Of a DNA stretch of 39,017 nucleotides, positions 7,124 to 17,528 are shown in pieces. The translations under genes and the position numbers were made by a program. How positions within the stretch are numbered: the first letter of the stretch is position 1; the number at the start of each line of letters is the position of its first letter. The notes beneath the pieces are model-generated. The model was not told the DNA's origin, did no database searches, and saw only the letters and a program-made list of their open reading frames with translations. Source of the DNA: Lentisphaera araneosa HTCC2155 (GTDB taxonomy: Bacteria > Verrucomicrobiota > Lentisphaeria > Lentisphaerales > Lentisphaeraceae); NCBI GenBank assembly GCA_945877655.1, contig CAMCSH010000002.1, positions 1 through 39,017 on the forward strand. The letters are read 5' to 3'.

Positions 7124-10100
7124 ATGTTCGCATCCTTCAATTGCCCGGCCTGCCAAAAAGAGACGCCTGTCAAATCGCCTCTCAAGCGTCAGAAAATTCA
7201 TTGCAAGTTCTGCCAGACCCCCATTCTGTCGCTCAGCGGAGCGGCAGAAAAAGATTTTATCGTCAATGACGTCTATCATCTCCGCCATCTCATCAATTCA
7301 GACCAATTCAGCCGGATGTTTGCGGCCCTGAATTTGCAGGATAAAAATCTCTGTCTGGTGCGGGTCTACGATTCTGAATTCTGCGCCGCACTTAGCGACA
7401 TTCAAGGAATCGGAGAAGTTTTGCAATCCGCCTCGAAAATGGCGGGACGCAATCACTTGGAGGTGATGTCCTGGGGCATCGATGAGGGCTGCCTCTTTCA
7501 AGTCAGCCCCTATGTCGAAATTGAGCCCCTCGACGAGATCATCAAAGCCAACCAATGCCTGGAGCTGATCGACGCATTGAATCTCAGCCGTGAACTTCTC
7601 ACCTCGCTTGATGAAGCCCACTTGGCTTGTAACACCAGCCACTTCAATTTGACCCCGAAAAACATTTATATCGGGCGCGACAGCTGCGTTTATTTCGCCG
7701 ACTTCGGCATGGTCTCGCAATTGATCAAAGACACGCGTTTCCTGAACTCGCAATTCCCCATCTATGACCTGTCCTTTTTGGCTCCGGAAATGGGTCTGGA
7801 AGGCAAGTTTCCACGCGTCTCTTCCGATCTCTACAGCATCGGCTGCTTGATCTATTTCATCGTCACCGGCACCAGCCCCTACGCCAATTGTCAAAGTCCA
7901 GCTGAAGTCGCCTACGGGACCCTATTCTTTCCGCCTTCCTTGAGAAACAGCCTGGCGCCTTCCTTCTTCAAGCTTTTCGAACAGTTTATCGCCACCAATC
8001 CCAAGGACCGCTTCAATTCCTATTCGGACGCCGTTGCGGCGATTGATCAATTCACGAAATCAAGCTTGGGCGTCGCGGCACCGACACGAGCCGTCCGTCA
8101 CACCTCAATTTACGATGCAGAGATTTTTGCCGACCTCAAAAACGCCCCGCGAGCCGCGGCATCAAGCCGGAGCTCCAAACTCAAATCGGTCAACGCGGAA
8201 TCGGCCCGCGCACGCTTAAACACCTTGCGCGATCTTGAGCTGTCGCCGGAAGACATGCGGAAAATGGCGGCCCACACCAAGCGGCGGGGCAAGGCGAAGC
8301 CCGACTCCTCTCCTTCCATAGGTCTCATCGTCTTCTGCGCGGTGTCCGGCCTCTCGATCTTGATCGGCCTGCTCTGGATGATGTCTGGCGGCGTCAAGAA
8401 CCCCGCCGAAGAACCAGCAATCGCCGAAAAGACCAACAACAATTCCGCCGAAAAGACCAACAGCAAACCCGCCGAAAAGACCAACAGCAATTCCGCCGAG
8501 AAAACGGTCGGTGCGGCGTGGGAGCAGGAACTGAAAGCTCTGCGGACCGAAATGAATCGCCTGCCGCTCAATCCGGATGGCTTCGCCGCCAGCCTGCAGA
8601 GGGCGCGTGTCCTGGCGTCCGCTGACATCACGAAAAACACCTTGCTCGACACCTTTGAAACGACGATCAAGTCACGAGTGGAGAAGGAGGTCCAGGTGGC
8701 GATGGTGGCGCTTCGCAGCGACGTCAACTGCTTGGTTTTAGAAAACAAGTTTTCCGAAGCAGTGGACAAATGCACCAACTACTCCGGAAACCTAGCTTCT
8801 TCCACCCTGGAACAACGGGAGGCGATGATTGTCAAAATCCGCGAACGGCAATTGCAGAAAGCTATAGAGCCCATTGGTGATGTAGTCAAAAAAGTCGAGC
8901 CACTGACTGCTGTATCCTTATCGCCCGAAGAGGAATTGGCCAAGACGAAAAATGACTTGCTATTGAACAGCCTTTCAATTAACTTGACGAAGAAAAATCT
9001 GGTGCTTTGCGCTAAGGATCTCAAGGAACTCAGAACTCTTAATCCAGAAGATTTAGAAATTATAAAACTAGAGAAATTGATTGATAAATTAGACACTAAG
9101 GCGCTGGACTCTTTGATCATCGAGAACATCTCCTTTGACAAGAATTCAAAGATTATTTACAAGAAGATGGGGATTGAGTATAGCGGCAAGGTGGTGTCAA
9201 ACAACGAAAGTTCAGTAGTGATAGAAATCTATTACGGCGGAAAAAAAATTCAAACACGTCTCAGCCTCAATGAAATCGATCCCCTGCAATTGCTGCAGTG
9301 GGTGAAGACCAACAACGCCTCCGACTCAGCCTTGATCCGGGCTTATTTCTTGTTAAAGAACAATTTCTATGCGCTTGCCGCAAAAGAGATCCACGATTAC
9401 AAAGGTCTGGCAGCAAAGCTATTCGCCGATGAATTCCAAGAGCAGATCAGCGGCGAAGCCGAGACCGCTTATTTGAAATTGCTGGCTCAAATGAGTATCG
9501 AAAGAAGCTGGCTGATGAAGGAGGAGGATTTCAAATTTTCCGAAGATCAGGCGTGGACAGCGCAGCCAGAACTGAATAATTATCTCGAAAAATTCCGAGG
9601 TGTTTCTTATCTTGAGAAAAACGGCAAGGAAATCGACTTTCTTAAGAATAAAATACGCTCGACACTGCCTGCCAAAATCCCCAATGGAACAATCTTCGCC
9701 AGCTCTGAAGGCAGCCGGGGTACGATAGATTTGCAGAGCGCCCTGAAACAGGAAGGAGTCAAGATCATCCGTCTGCTGCCGGGGATATACGAAGGCAAAT
9801 ACACCCTGAACCAGAAAGGCCTCACCGTGATCGGTCACCCTGAAGCGGTGTTCAGCACCGGCTTAACGGTGGCCAGCTCGGAAGTCATCCTGCGGCGTCT
9901 GCGCTTGCAAGAAGGCAATCTCGACATTGCCAAGAAGTCGGACAAAATCACGGTGGAATCCTGCCGGTTCAAAAACTGCGGCATTAATCTCGGTGGCGAC
10001 AACGACTTGATCTCAATCGATAACTGTTTGATTTTTGGCTTGAGCGGCCCTGGCAACATGCGCAATGTGGAACTGAAAAACTGTACCATTTTGACCCAGA

Positions 10101-10489
10101 AGCCGAAAGGTGGCACAGCCTTCACCGTGCGAGGATTCAACAAGGGCGCCAGCTTTGTCAACTGCATTCTTGAAGCCCAGGAAGGTTACACCATGGAATT
10201 TGACAACCTGACCAATCACAACCTCAAACTCAGCCACTGCCTGATCGCCGGTAAACATGGTTTGGCTCTCGCCTTAAAAGAAGAGCTCAGAATCGATGAT
10301 ATCAGCATCTTCAAAGACAAAATCGCTCGCTTGACCAAGGTGACTAACACCAGAGCACAATTCAAAGATCCAGCCAATGACGATTACCGCCTGAAAGACT
10401 TGACCCCCGGCTTCCTCGAAGGCTCCGACCAGAAATCCATCGGCATCCAAATGAACGATCAGCTCGAGTTGGTCAAAGACAAAAACTGA
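7124..10489 (+). CDS. Zinc-ribbon / kinase-fold (probable pseudokinase) / TM / C-terminal beta-helix-like protein
   Basis: CPACQK...CKFCQTP; SHFNLTPKNIYI replaces HRDLKPxNI; ADFGM; LAPEMG; TM VFCAVSGLSILIGLLWMMSGG; C-terminal repeated short strands (GLTVIGHPEAVFSTGLTV...ITVESCRFKNCGINLGG). Confidence 0.8.
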   Translation: MFASFNCPACQKETPVKSPLKRQKIHCKFCQTPILSLSGAAEKDFIVNDVYHLRHLINSDQFSRMFAALNLQDKNLCLVRVYDSEFCAALSDIQGIGEVLQSASKMAGRNHLEVMSWGIDEGCLFQVSPYVEIEPLDEIIKANQCLELIDALNLSRELLTSLDEAHLACNTSHFNLTPKNIYIGRDSCVYFADFGMVSQLIKDTRFLNSQFPIYDLSFLAPEMGLEGKFPRVSSDLYSIGCLIYFIVTGTSPYANCQSPAEVAYGTLFFPPSLRNSLAPSFFKLFEQFIATNPKDRFNSYSDAVAAIDQFTKSSLGVAAPTRAVRHTSIYDAEIFADLKNAPRAAASSRSSKLKSVNAESARARLNTLRDLELSPEDMRKMAAHTKRRGKAKPDSSPSIGLIVFCAVSGLSILIGLLWMMSGGVKNPAEEPAIAEKTNNNSAEKTNSKPAEKTNSNSAEKTVGAAWEQELKALRTEMNRLPLNPDGFAASLQRARVLASADITKNTLLDTFETTIKSRVEKEVQVAMVALRSDVNCLVLENKFSEAVDKCTNYSGNLASSTLEQREAMIVKIRERQLQKAIEPIGDVVKKVEPLTAVSLSPEEELAKTKNDLLLNSLSINLTKKNLVLCAKDLKELRTLNPEDLEIIKLEKLIDKLDTKALDSLIIENISFDKNSKIIYKKMGIEYSGKVVSNNESSVVIEIYYGGKKIQTRLSLNEIDPLQLLQWVKTNNASDSALIRAYFLLKNNFYALAAKEIHDYKGLAAKLFADEFQEQISGEAETAYLKLLAQMSIERSWLMKEEDFKFSEDQAWTAQPELNNYLEKFRGVSYLEKNGKEIDFLKNKIRSTLPAKIPNGTIFASSEGSRGTIDLQSALKQEGVKIIRLLPGIYEGKYTLNQKGLTVIGHPEAVFSTGLTVASSEVILRRLRLQEGNLDIAKKSDKITVESCRFKNCGINLGGDNDLISIDNCLIFGLSGPGNMRNVELKNCTILTQKPKGGTAFTVRGFNKGASFVNCILEAQEGYTMEFDNLTNHNLKLSHCLIAGKHGLALALKEELRIDDISIFKDKIARLTKVTNTRAQFKDPANDDYRLKDLTPGFLEGSDQKSIGIQMNDQLELVKDKN
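8423..8506 (+). repeat. In-frame 24-bp tandem repeat (AEKTN[NS][NK][SP], ~3.5 copies)
   Basis: GCCGAAAAGACCAACA(A/G)CAA(TT/AC)CC repeated at 8423, 8447, 8471, with a partial copy at 8495. Confidence 0.95.
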
Positions 10490-10499
10490 AAGCCATCCA

Positions 10500-11951
<1,452 letters not shown>

Positions 11952-11963
11952 GCTCGTTTTGAC

Positions 11964-11995
11964 CTCAAAAAAACAAGCACCGCTTTCGCGGTGCT
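11964..11995 (-). terminator. Rho-independent terminator of the tRNA-Arg pair
   Basis: AGCACCGC-TTTC-GCGGTGCT stem followed on the minus strand by a T-rich tract. Confidence 0.8.
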
Positions 11996-12000
11996 GAAAG

Positions 12001-12077
12001 TGGTACACTCGTGAGGGGTCGAACCTCAAACCTTCTGGTTCGTAGCCAGATGCTCTATCCAATTGAGCTACGAGTGC
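12001..12077 (-). tRNA. tRNA-Arg (ACG), CCA encoded
   Basis: Reverse complement folds: GCACTCG TA GCTC AATTGGATA GAGC A TCTGG CTACGAA CCAGA AGGTT TGAGG TTCGACC CCTCA CGAGTGT ACCA. Confidence 0.95.
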
Positions 12078-12094
12078 ATAAATCTCTGTCGTCC

Positions 12095-12171
12095 TGGTAC
12101 ACTCGTGAGGGGTCGAACCTCAAACCTTCTGGTTCGTAGCCAGATGCTCTATCCAATTGAGCTACGAGTGC
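12095..12171 (-). tRNA. tRNA-Arg (ACG), identical second copy
   Basis: 77 nt identical to 12001-12077, 17-nt spacer. Confidence 0.95.
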
Positions 12172-12419
12172 GTCGGACGGCCCAAAGAATACAAGCATGC
12201 CGCAAGTCTGCAAGCTGCCTGCAAAAGATTTTCAGAAGAATTTTCACTGCACTCAAAAGACCATCTAACCCCCGCGGAAACGACGATTATAAAAAATTCC
12301 TCGCACAGGCGCGAAATTTGGCTGGTAAGCATAAATCAAGCTCATATCTTCAGCATCAGAACATGACCCGCGACAATTTGCGGTCTGCGCATAAACCCCT
12401 CATCCCCCAAGGTTCTCAC

Positions 12420-13004
12420 ATGCCCCAGCGACTCCTCGCCGCAGCCATCTCCCTCGCCCTGATCAGCTCATGCGGTTCCAGCAAGCCCAAAGCCAAGCAT
12501 ATTAACGATCAAGACAAGGTCGCCATTCCCGAAAAATCCGGGAACACCACCGCCGACGACAAGATCAAACTCGGCAGCTCCTTGACTGACATTGAAACCC
12601 TCACCAAGGTTGATGGCGAAGGCAATAGCAAGCTCAATCAACTCCCCATCGTCAAGCACGATGTCGCCGCCGTCCACTTCGACTTCGACTCCGCCGCCAT
12701 CGCCGCCGCCGAGTTCCCCAAGGTCCAGGCCATGGCCGCCTTCCTCACCGCTAACCCCGATTACGTCTGTGTCGTCAAAGGCTACTCCGACGAACGCGGC
12801 AGCGAAGAATACAACCGCTCACTCGGCGAGCGCCGCGCCCTCGCCGTCAAAGACGCCCTGATCAAAAACACCGCTGCTCTCGCCTTGCGCTTGAGCTCGC
12901 AGTCGATGGGCGAAGAAAAAGCCGCCGCCAACGGCAATGACGCCGTCTGGAGCGCCGACCGCAAGGCCGAATTCGAAGTCCTCGACGCCAGCAAAACCAA
13001 GTAA
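12420..13004 (+). CDS. OmpA/Pal-type lipoprotein
   Basis: Lipobox LISSC; FDFDSAAI...GYSDERGSEEYNRSLGERRA; start moved to ATG 12420. Confidence 0.88.
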   Translation: MPQRLLAAAISLALISSCGSSKPKAKHINDQDKVAIPEKSGNTTADDKIKLGSSLTDIETLTKVDGEGNSKLNQLPIVKHDVAAVHFDFDSAAIAAAEFPKVQAMAAFLTANPDYVCVVKGYSDERGSEEYNRSLGERRALAVKDALIKNTAALALRLSSQSMGEEKAAANGNDAVWSADRKAEFEVLDASKTK

Positions 13005-13039
13005 TTTTCCCCTCTCAAGAAAACTCAGGAAACTCCACC

Positions 13040-13654
13040 ATGATCAAGAAAATCCTCGTCGCCGCCGTCGCACTCTCCCTCTTCACCGCCTCCTGCGGTA
13101 AATCGCGCGCAGTCTATGCCCGCAATAACACTGTTGAACCCGGACCCGTCGATGGCGCCGGCCCCGGCGCTGGCGGCACCGGCGGCTTGGGCGATATTGG
13201 CGCTGGCGGAATTGGCACGGGTGGCGGCACCATCGGCAGCCTTGACACCGGCGGCGGTAATGGGATCGGCGAGTTTGGCACCGACCTCAAAGGCACTCCC
13301 GTCGCCCACGGCGTTGAGCACGTCTACTTCGGCTTCGACTCGGCCGCCGTCGCCGCTTCCGAAGACCATAAATGCGCCTCCATCGCCGAACTGCTGGTGC
13401 AAAACCCCGCCTACGTCTGCATCATCAAAGGCCACTGCGACGAACGCGGCAGCGAAGAGTACAACCGCGCCCTCGGCGAGCGCCGCGCCATCGCCGTCAA
13501 GGACATCCTGGTCAAGATCCGTCCCGAGCTCGAAAGCCGCATCACAACCCAGTCGATGGGTGAAGAAGTCGCTCAGCTCGGCGGCAGCAGCGATGACGTC
13601 TGGAGCAAGGACCGCAAAGGCGAGTTCGAAGTTCTCGACCAATCGAAGAAGTGA
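13040..13654 (+). CDS. OmpA/Pal-type lipoprotein with Gly-rich linker
   Basis: Lipobox FTASC; GHCDERGSEEYNRALGERRA. Confidence 0.92.
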   Translation: MIKKILVAAVALSLFTASCGKSRAVYARNNTVEPGPVDGAGPGAGGTGGLGDIGAGGIGTGGGTIGSLDTGGGNGIGEFGTDLKGTPVAHGVEHVYFGFDSAAVAASEDHKCASIAELLVQNPAYVCIIKGHCDERGSEEYNRALGERRAIAVKDILVKIRPELESRITTQSMGEEVAQLGGSSDDVWSKDRKGEFEVLDQSKK

Positions 13655-14238
13655 TCTCGCCGCCGGTGCGACTCATCGGCATCCTGCTGGCCTCGGCTCT
13701 GGCCTTGGCCAGCTGTCAGCAAGGCGTCGCGGCTAGAAGCCGCGGCGTTTTGCCGTCAACGCAAAACACACTCTATTTGACCGCCTCCCCCAAAGTCACT
13801 GGCCACTTCATCCTGCCCAAGGCCGATAAAGGAGCCTCAGGCATCGCCGCCAACAGCGATAACAGCGGCATCGTCGATGAACTCGGCGACAAGGTTGAGA
13901 CCTCCTATCCGCCGATCCTTTTTGATTTCGACAGCACCGCCCTCCCCAAGGGAAGCGACACCCTTCTCGTCCAGCTCGCCTCGGCACTCGGAAAACACGA
14001 TAACTGGACCTTGATCATCGGCGGCCACACCGACCAGCAAGGCAGCGAAGAATACAACCGCGCCCTCAGCGAACGCCGCGCTCTCATGGTTCAGGAACGC
14101 TTGATCAAACTTCATCCATGGACCAAAGACCGCATCCGCAGCGTCGCATGGGGCTCCGAACGCCCCGCCCTCGAAGCCTCCGATCCCGCCAGCCAAGCTC
14201 GCAACCGCCGAGTCGAATTCGAATTCTGGGCTCGCTGA
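13651..14238 (+). CDS. OmpA/Pal-type lipoprotein (divergent)
   Basis: GTG start overlapping the previous stop; lipobox ALASC; GGHTDQQGSEEYNRALSERRA. Confidence 0.85.
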   Translation: MISPPVRLIGILLASALALASCQQGVAARSRGVLPSTQNTLYLTASPKVTGHFILPKADKGASGIAANSDNSGIVDELGDKVETSYPPILFDFDSTALPKGSDTLLVQLASALGKHDNWTLIIGGHTDQQGSEEYNRALSERRALMVQERLIKLHPWTKDRIRSVAWGSERPALEASDPASQARNRRVEFEFWAR

Positions 14239-14278
14239 GCCCAAGCCTTAACAACAACACAAAACCCAGGAAAAACCC

Positions 14279-14899
14279 ATGATCAAAAACATCCTCGTCG
14301 CCGCCGTCGCACTCTCCCTATTCACCGCCTCCTGCGGCAAATCGCGCTCCGTCTACGCCCGCAACAACAGCGTCGAGCCCAATGCCGCCAGCGACCTCAA
14401 CAGCAAGAACAACTCCGGCGACAATCTCAACAATCTCGACAACCTGAATAACAAGAACAAAAACGCGGAAGATCTCGCCAACCTCAATGACGGCAAGAAC
14501 AACATCCTCGACCCGAATGGACTTCCCGGCACTGGTGGCACTCCCGTCGAGCACGGCATCGCCCCGGTCTACTTCGCCTTCGACTCCGCCGCCCTCGCCG
14601 CTTCCGAAGACAGCAAGTGCGCTGCCATCGCCGAGTTGCTGGTCCAGCACCCTGCCTATGTCTGCATCATCAAAGGCCACTGCGACGAACGCGGCAGCGA
14701 GGAATACAACCGCGCCCTCGGCGAGCGCCGCGCCATCGCCGTCAAGGACATCCTGGTCATGATCCGCCCCGAGCTCGAAAGCCGCGTCACCACCCAGTCC
14801 ATGGGCGAAGAAAAAGCCCAGCTAGGCGCCGGCAGCGACGCCGTCTGGAGCCAGGACCGCAAAGGCGAATTCGAAGTTCTCGACCAGTCGAAAAAGTAA
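14279..14899 (+). CDS. OmpA/Pal-type lipoprotein with Asn/Lys-rich linker
   Basis: Near-identical ends to the 13040 gene; linker NLNNLDNLNNKNKN. Confidence 0.92.
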   Translation: MIKNILVAAVALSLFTASCGKSRSVYARNNSVEPNAASDLNSKNNSGDNLNNLDNLNNKNKNAEDLANLNDGKNNILDPNGLPGTGGTPVEHGIAPVYFAFDSAALAASEDSKCAAIAELLVQHPAYVCIIKGHCDERGSEEYNRALGERRAIAVKDILVMIRPELESRVTTQSMGEEKAQLGAGSDAVWSQDRKGEFEVLDQSKK

Positions 14900-14925
14900 G
14901 TCGCAAAGACTCCTTACTTCAATCA

Positions 14926-14959
14926 AGCCCGGCACTCAGTCCTGAGTGCCGGGCTTTTT
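14926..14959 (+). terminator. Rho-independent terminator
   Basis: AGCCCGGCACTCAG-TC-CTGAGTGCCGGGCT followed by TTTT. Confidence 0.92.
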
Positions 14960-14964
14960 ATCCC

Positions 14965-17448
14965 TTACGGCGCCACTTCGATCTCCTGCTCCTTGCTGGA
15001 GCGCGGCACGCCGCCGTCACGCACCAGCATCACCAATTTGCGAGGCGCGGTCAATGGCTTGAGCAGACGCAGTTCGCCGCTGCTCCGATTGAGATCGAAA
15101 ACCCCGTCTTCATTGCCGCTTTTCAACGTGAATTCATGCAAGTCGCGCGGGTCGGCGTCTTCGGCCTTGTAAACCCCGAGAATTCCGGGTTTGGCTGCGG
15201 CGATTTTCGCTTGACCGAGAATCGCCGTCACCGGACGATTGCCGCACCAGGTCGGACCAGATTTCTTCGCCGTTTCACGTGCCTTGGCGCCGAGCGGGAA
15301 TTCGCCCTTGCCGAGGCCGTAGCGCTCGAACCAGGAAGCCAGATCGGCATGGGCCGCGCCAGACAGGCAGACCAGCATCCGGTCGCGTCGCCGCTGTCCT
15401 TCATCGCCGTCAGTCAAAGCCGCCAATTCGGCGTCTTCCTGCGGCTTGTCGTGGAATCGCCCGAGACGACCCAGGGCATCGCGCCAAATCTCCCAACCGA
15501 AGGACTCGGCGAGGCCGAAATGAAAGTCGTAGGCGACCGGCGATTCGCAGGCCGCCGTCCAGCTCCGGTCCTTCTCCGGCAAGGCGAGGAAATCCTTCAT
15601 CGCCGCCAGGCGCGAGGAGCCGTCCCAGGTCGAGTGCGTCTCGACGTCCCAGGGACCGCGGTGATGCAGCTTCATGTAGACGATCGCCGGCAGGAGATTG
15701 ACGTCGACCTCAGCGTGAGTGGCGATGGTGTACTCATCGCGGTAGCACGACTGGAAGCCGTGACCGAGTTCGTGGTAGAGCCCCCAGTCGCCGTCGCGGA
15801 AGAGATTGGGCTTGATCAGGAGATGATCGCCATCACCGGGACCAAGCATGAGCGGATAGCCGGAGTGGTGCAGTCCGACGCTGACCTGAATGTCTTGCAC
15901 CGCAGTCTCCGGACGTTGGCGCCAAGGGCCGAAGCCCAGCCATTCATCACCAAGGCGGATGACCTCGTCCCAGTGCTTGGCGTAAGCCTGTGGATTGTCG
16001 AGTTTGCTCAGCTCGCTGCGCGGCAGATACGAGACCATGTGCGACGAGCGCAAATAACCCCAGGCTCCGGGATTGAGGCGGGCCTGTTTCCACTGTTCCG
16101 GAGTGGTCACTCCGAGCTCATAGACCGGAGCTTCCAAGGCGCCTTCAAGTACCACCTCGACCTCGCCGAGATCGAGCCCCGGTTCGACATGGAAACGGAT
16201 CAGCCCGCCAAAGGGAGTGCCGAGTTTCGTCTCGTTCAATTCAAGCTTGAAATTACGGACGATCGAGGGGAAGCGGCGCAGCTCTTCCTTGGCGTTCTCA
16301 GCCCGCCACAACTGGTCTTCGTGGATGCCGATCATCAGCTCAAGTCCCTTGCCGGCGAGTGCCGCCGGAATTTTCACCGTCACGACCTGTCCCGCCGGAG
16401 CGTAGAGTCCGGTCTCGATCCAAGTGCCCTGTTCGACGCAATTCTGCAGTGTCGTATTGGCCGGCGAGGCGGCCCGGAAGCGCCGTGTCTGCGGCTGGCT
16501 TTTGCCCTCTGCGCAAAGCCCAGGAAAAGCCGCCGCTGCGGAATGCACAAAGAGCTTCTCGGGACTGATTTTATCGAGCTCGAGCCGCTCTTGATTGAGT
16601 AGGATGTCGGCGACCGGATCGAGGCCCATCTTCCAAGGTTTTTCTGCGCTCGGCGCAATCCAGCCCCACTTCTGACGCTGATCCTGAATCAACTTGGCGA
16701 GAATCGGCGGCGGATTGTCCAAGGCGAGGGATTCTTCGACGCTGCGACAGGCGAGGAGGCGCTCCTTTTCCCCGAGCTTGCCCGCAGCCAGGGCAGCGGC
16801 GGCCTTGGGGATCGAATGAAGCGGATTCGAATGATTAGGGAAAGCCAAGGGTTTGTCATTAGAAGAGATGTCGGCACTGAGCCTGAGTCCGGCATCGGCG
16901 AGGAGGCTGTCGAGGGTCTTGCGGCTCTTTTCGTCGAGGGCCCAGACGGTGCACAGGACGATCAAGCCTTCGCCTCGCTCAAGACGGGTTTTGACATCCA
17001 GCAGTGTCGCCTCGTGGTTGAGGCCATCCTGCTGGATCAAGCAGAAGCCACCAGGCATTTCCCCGCACTCGCTCAGACCGGCGTTTTTTGCGGCTTCCGC
17101 AAGGCCGTCGTGGCAATACAGGCGGCCCGCCGTTTTGCCGCGTCCGCACCATTTCGCCGCGCGGCTTAAAAGCTTGGGATCGGCGTTGAGCATGCTGTCG
17201 TGACCAAAAACCAGGACGCGAGATCTTTGCGGGTCGTCTTTCCAGAAGCCGAGGGCGGCTGGGATGCGACCATCTTCTTCGATCGCCAGGAGCTGGCTGT
17301 TTTCGCCGGAGAGCAGGAAGCTGCCGCTGTCGCCGTTGAACTTGATCCCGGTGGAATCCCCGATGATCTCCTGGCGGTCGGATTCGGCGGCCGCGAGGCT
17401 GGCGACAAACAGGCTCAAGGAGGCAAAAAGGCAGAGACACGGGCGCAT
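14965..17448 (-). CDS. Secreted M60-like (HExxH) metallopeptidase
   Basis: Signal peptide MRPCLCLFASLSLFVASLAAA; LYHELGHGFQS with downstream acidic residues. Confidence 0.75.
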   Translation of the reverse strand: MRPCLCLFASLSLFVASLAAAESDRQEIIGDSTGIKFNGDSGSFLLSGENSQLLAIEEDGRIPAALGFWKDDPQRSRVLVFGHDSMLNADPKLLSRAAKWCGRGKTAGRLYCHDGLAEAAKNAGLSECGEMPGGFCLIQQDGLNHEATLLDVKTRLERGEGLIVLCTVWALDEKSRKTLDSLLADAGLRLSADISSNDKPLAFPNHSNPLHSIPKAAAALAAGKLGEKERLLACRSVEESLALDNPPPILAKLIQDQRQKWGWIAPSAEKPWKMGLDPVADILLNQERLELDKISPEKLFVHSAAAAFPGLCAEGKSQPQTRRFRAASPANTTLQNCVEQGTWIETGLYAPAGQVVTVKIPAALAGKGLELMIGIHEDQLWRAENAKEELRRFPSIVRNFKLELNETKLGTPFGGLIRFHVEPGLDLGEVEVVLEGALEAPVYELGVTTPEQWKQARLNPGAWGYLRSSHMVSYLPRSELSKLDNPQAYAKHWDEVIRLGDEWLGFGPWRQRPETAVQDIQVSVGLHHSGYPLMLGPGDGDHLLIKPNLFRDGDWGLYHELGHGFQSCYRDEYTIATHAEVDVNLLPAIVYMKLHHRGPWDVETHSTWDGSSRLAAMKDFLALPEKDRSWTAACESPVAYDFHFGLAESFGWEIWRDALGRLGRFHDKPQEDAELAALTDGDEGQRRRDRMLVCLSGAAHADLASWFERYGLGKGEFPLGAKARETAKKSGPTWCGNRPVTAILGQAKIAAAKPGILGVYKAEDADPRDLHEFTLKSGNEDGVFDLNRSSGELRLLKPLTAPRKLVMLVRDGGVPRSSKEQEIEVAP

Positions 17449-17528
17449 GAGGAACTCCGGGCTGGGGGGGAGATACTCAGTAGGATAGCGTCGTGACCGG
17501 GCGGTTCCCTCGCGCCGGGAGGAAGAAT

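Noticed and set aside
12063-12419. N-terminal extension of the first Pal-like ORF
   Set aside because: Reads through a tRNA-Arg gene; the lipoprotein signal starts at ATG 12420.
14617-16602. 661-aa plus-strand ORF
   Set aside because: Overlaps a Pal gene out of frame and runs antisense to the M60-like gene across the terminator.
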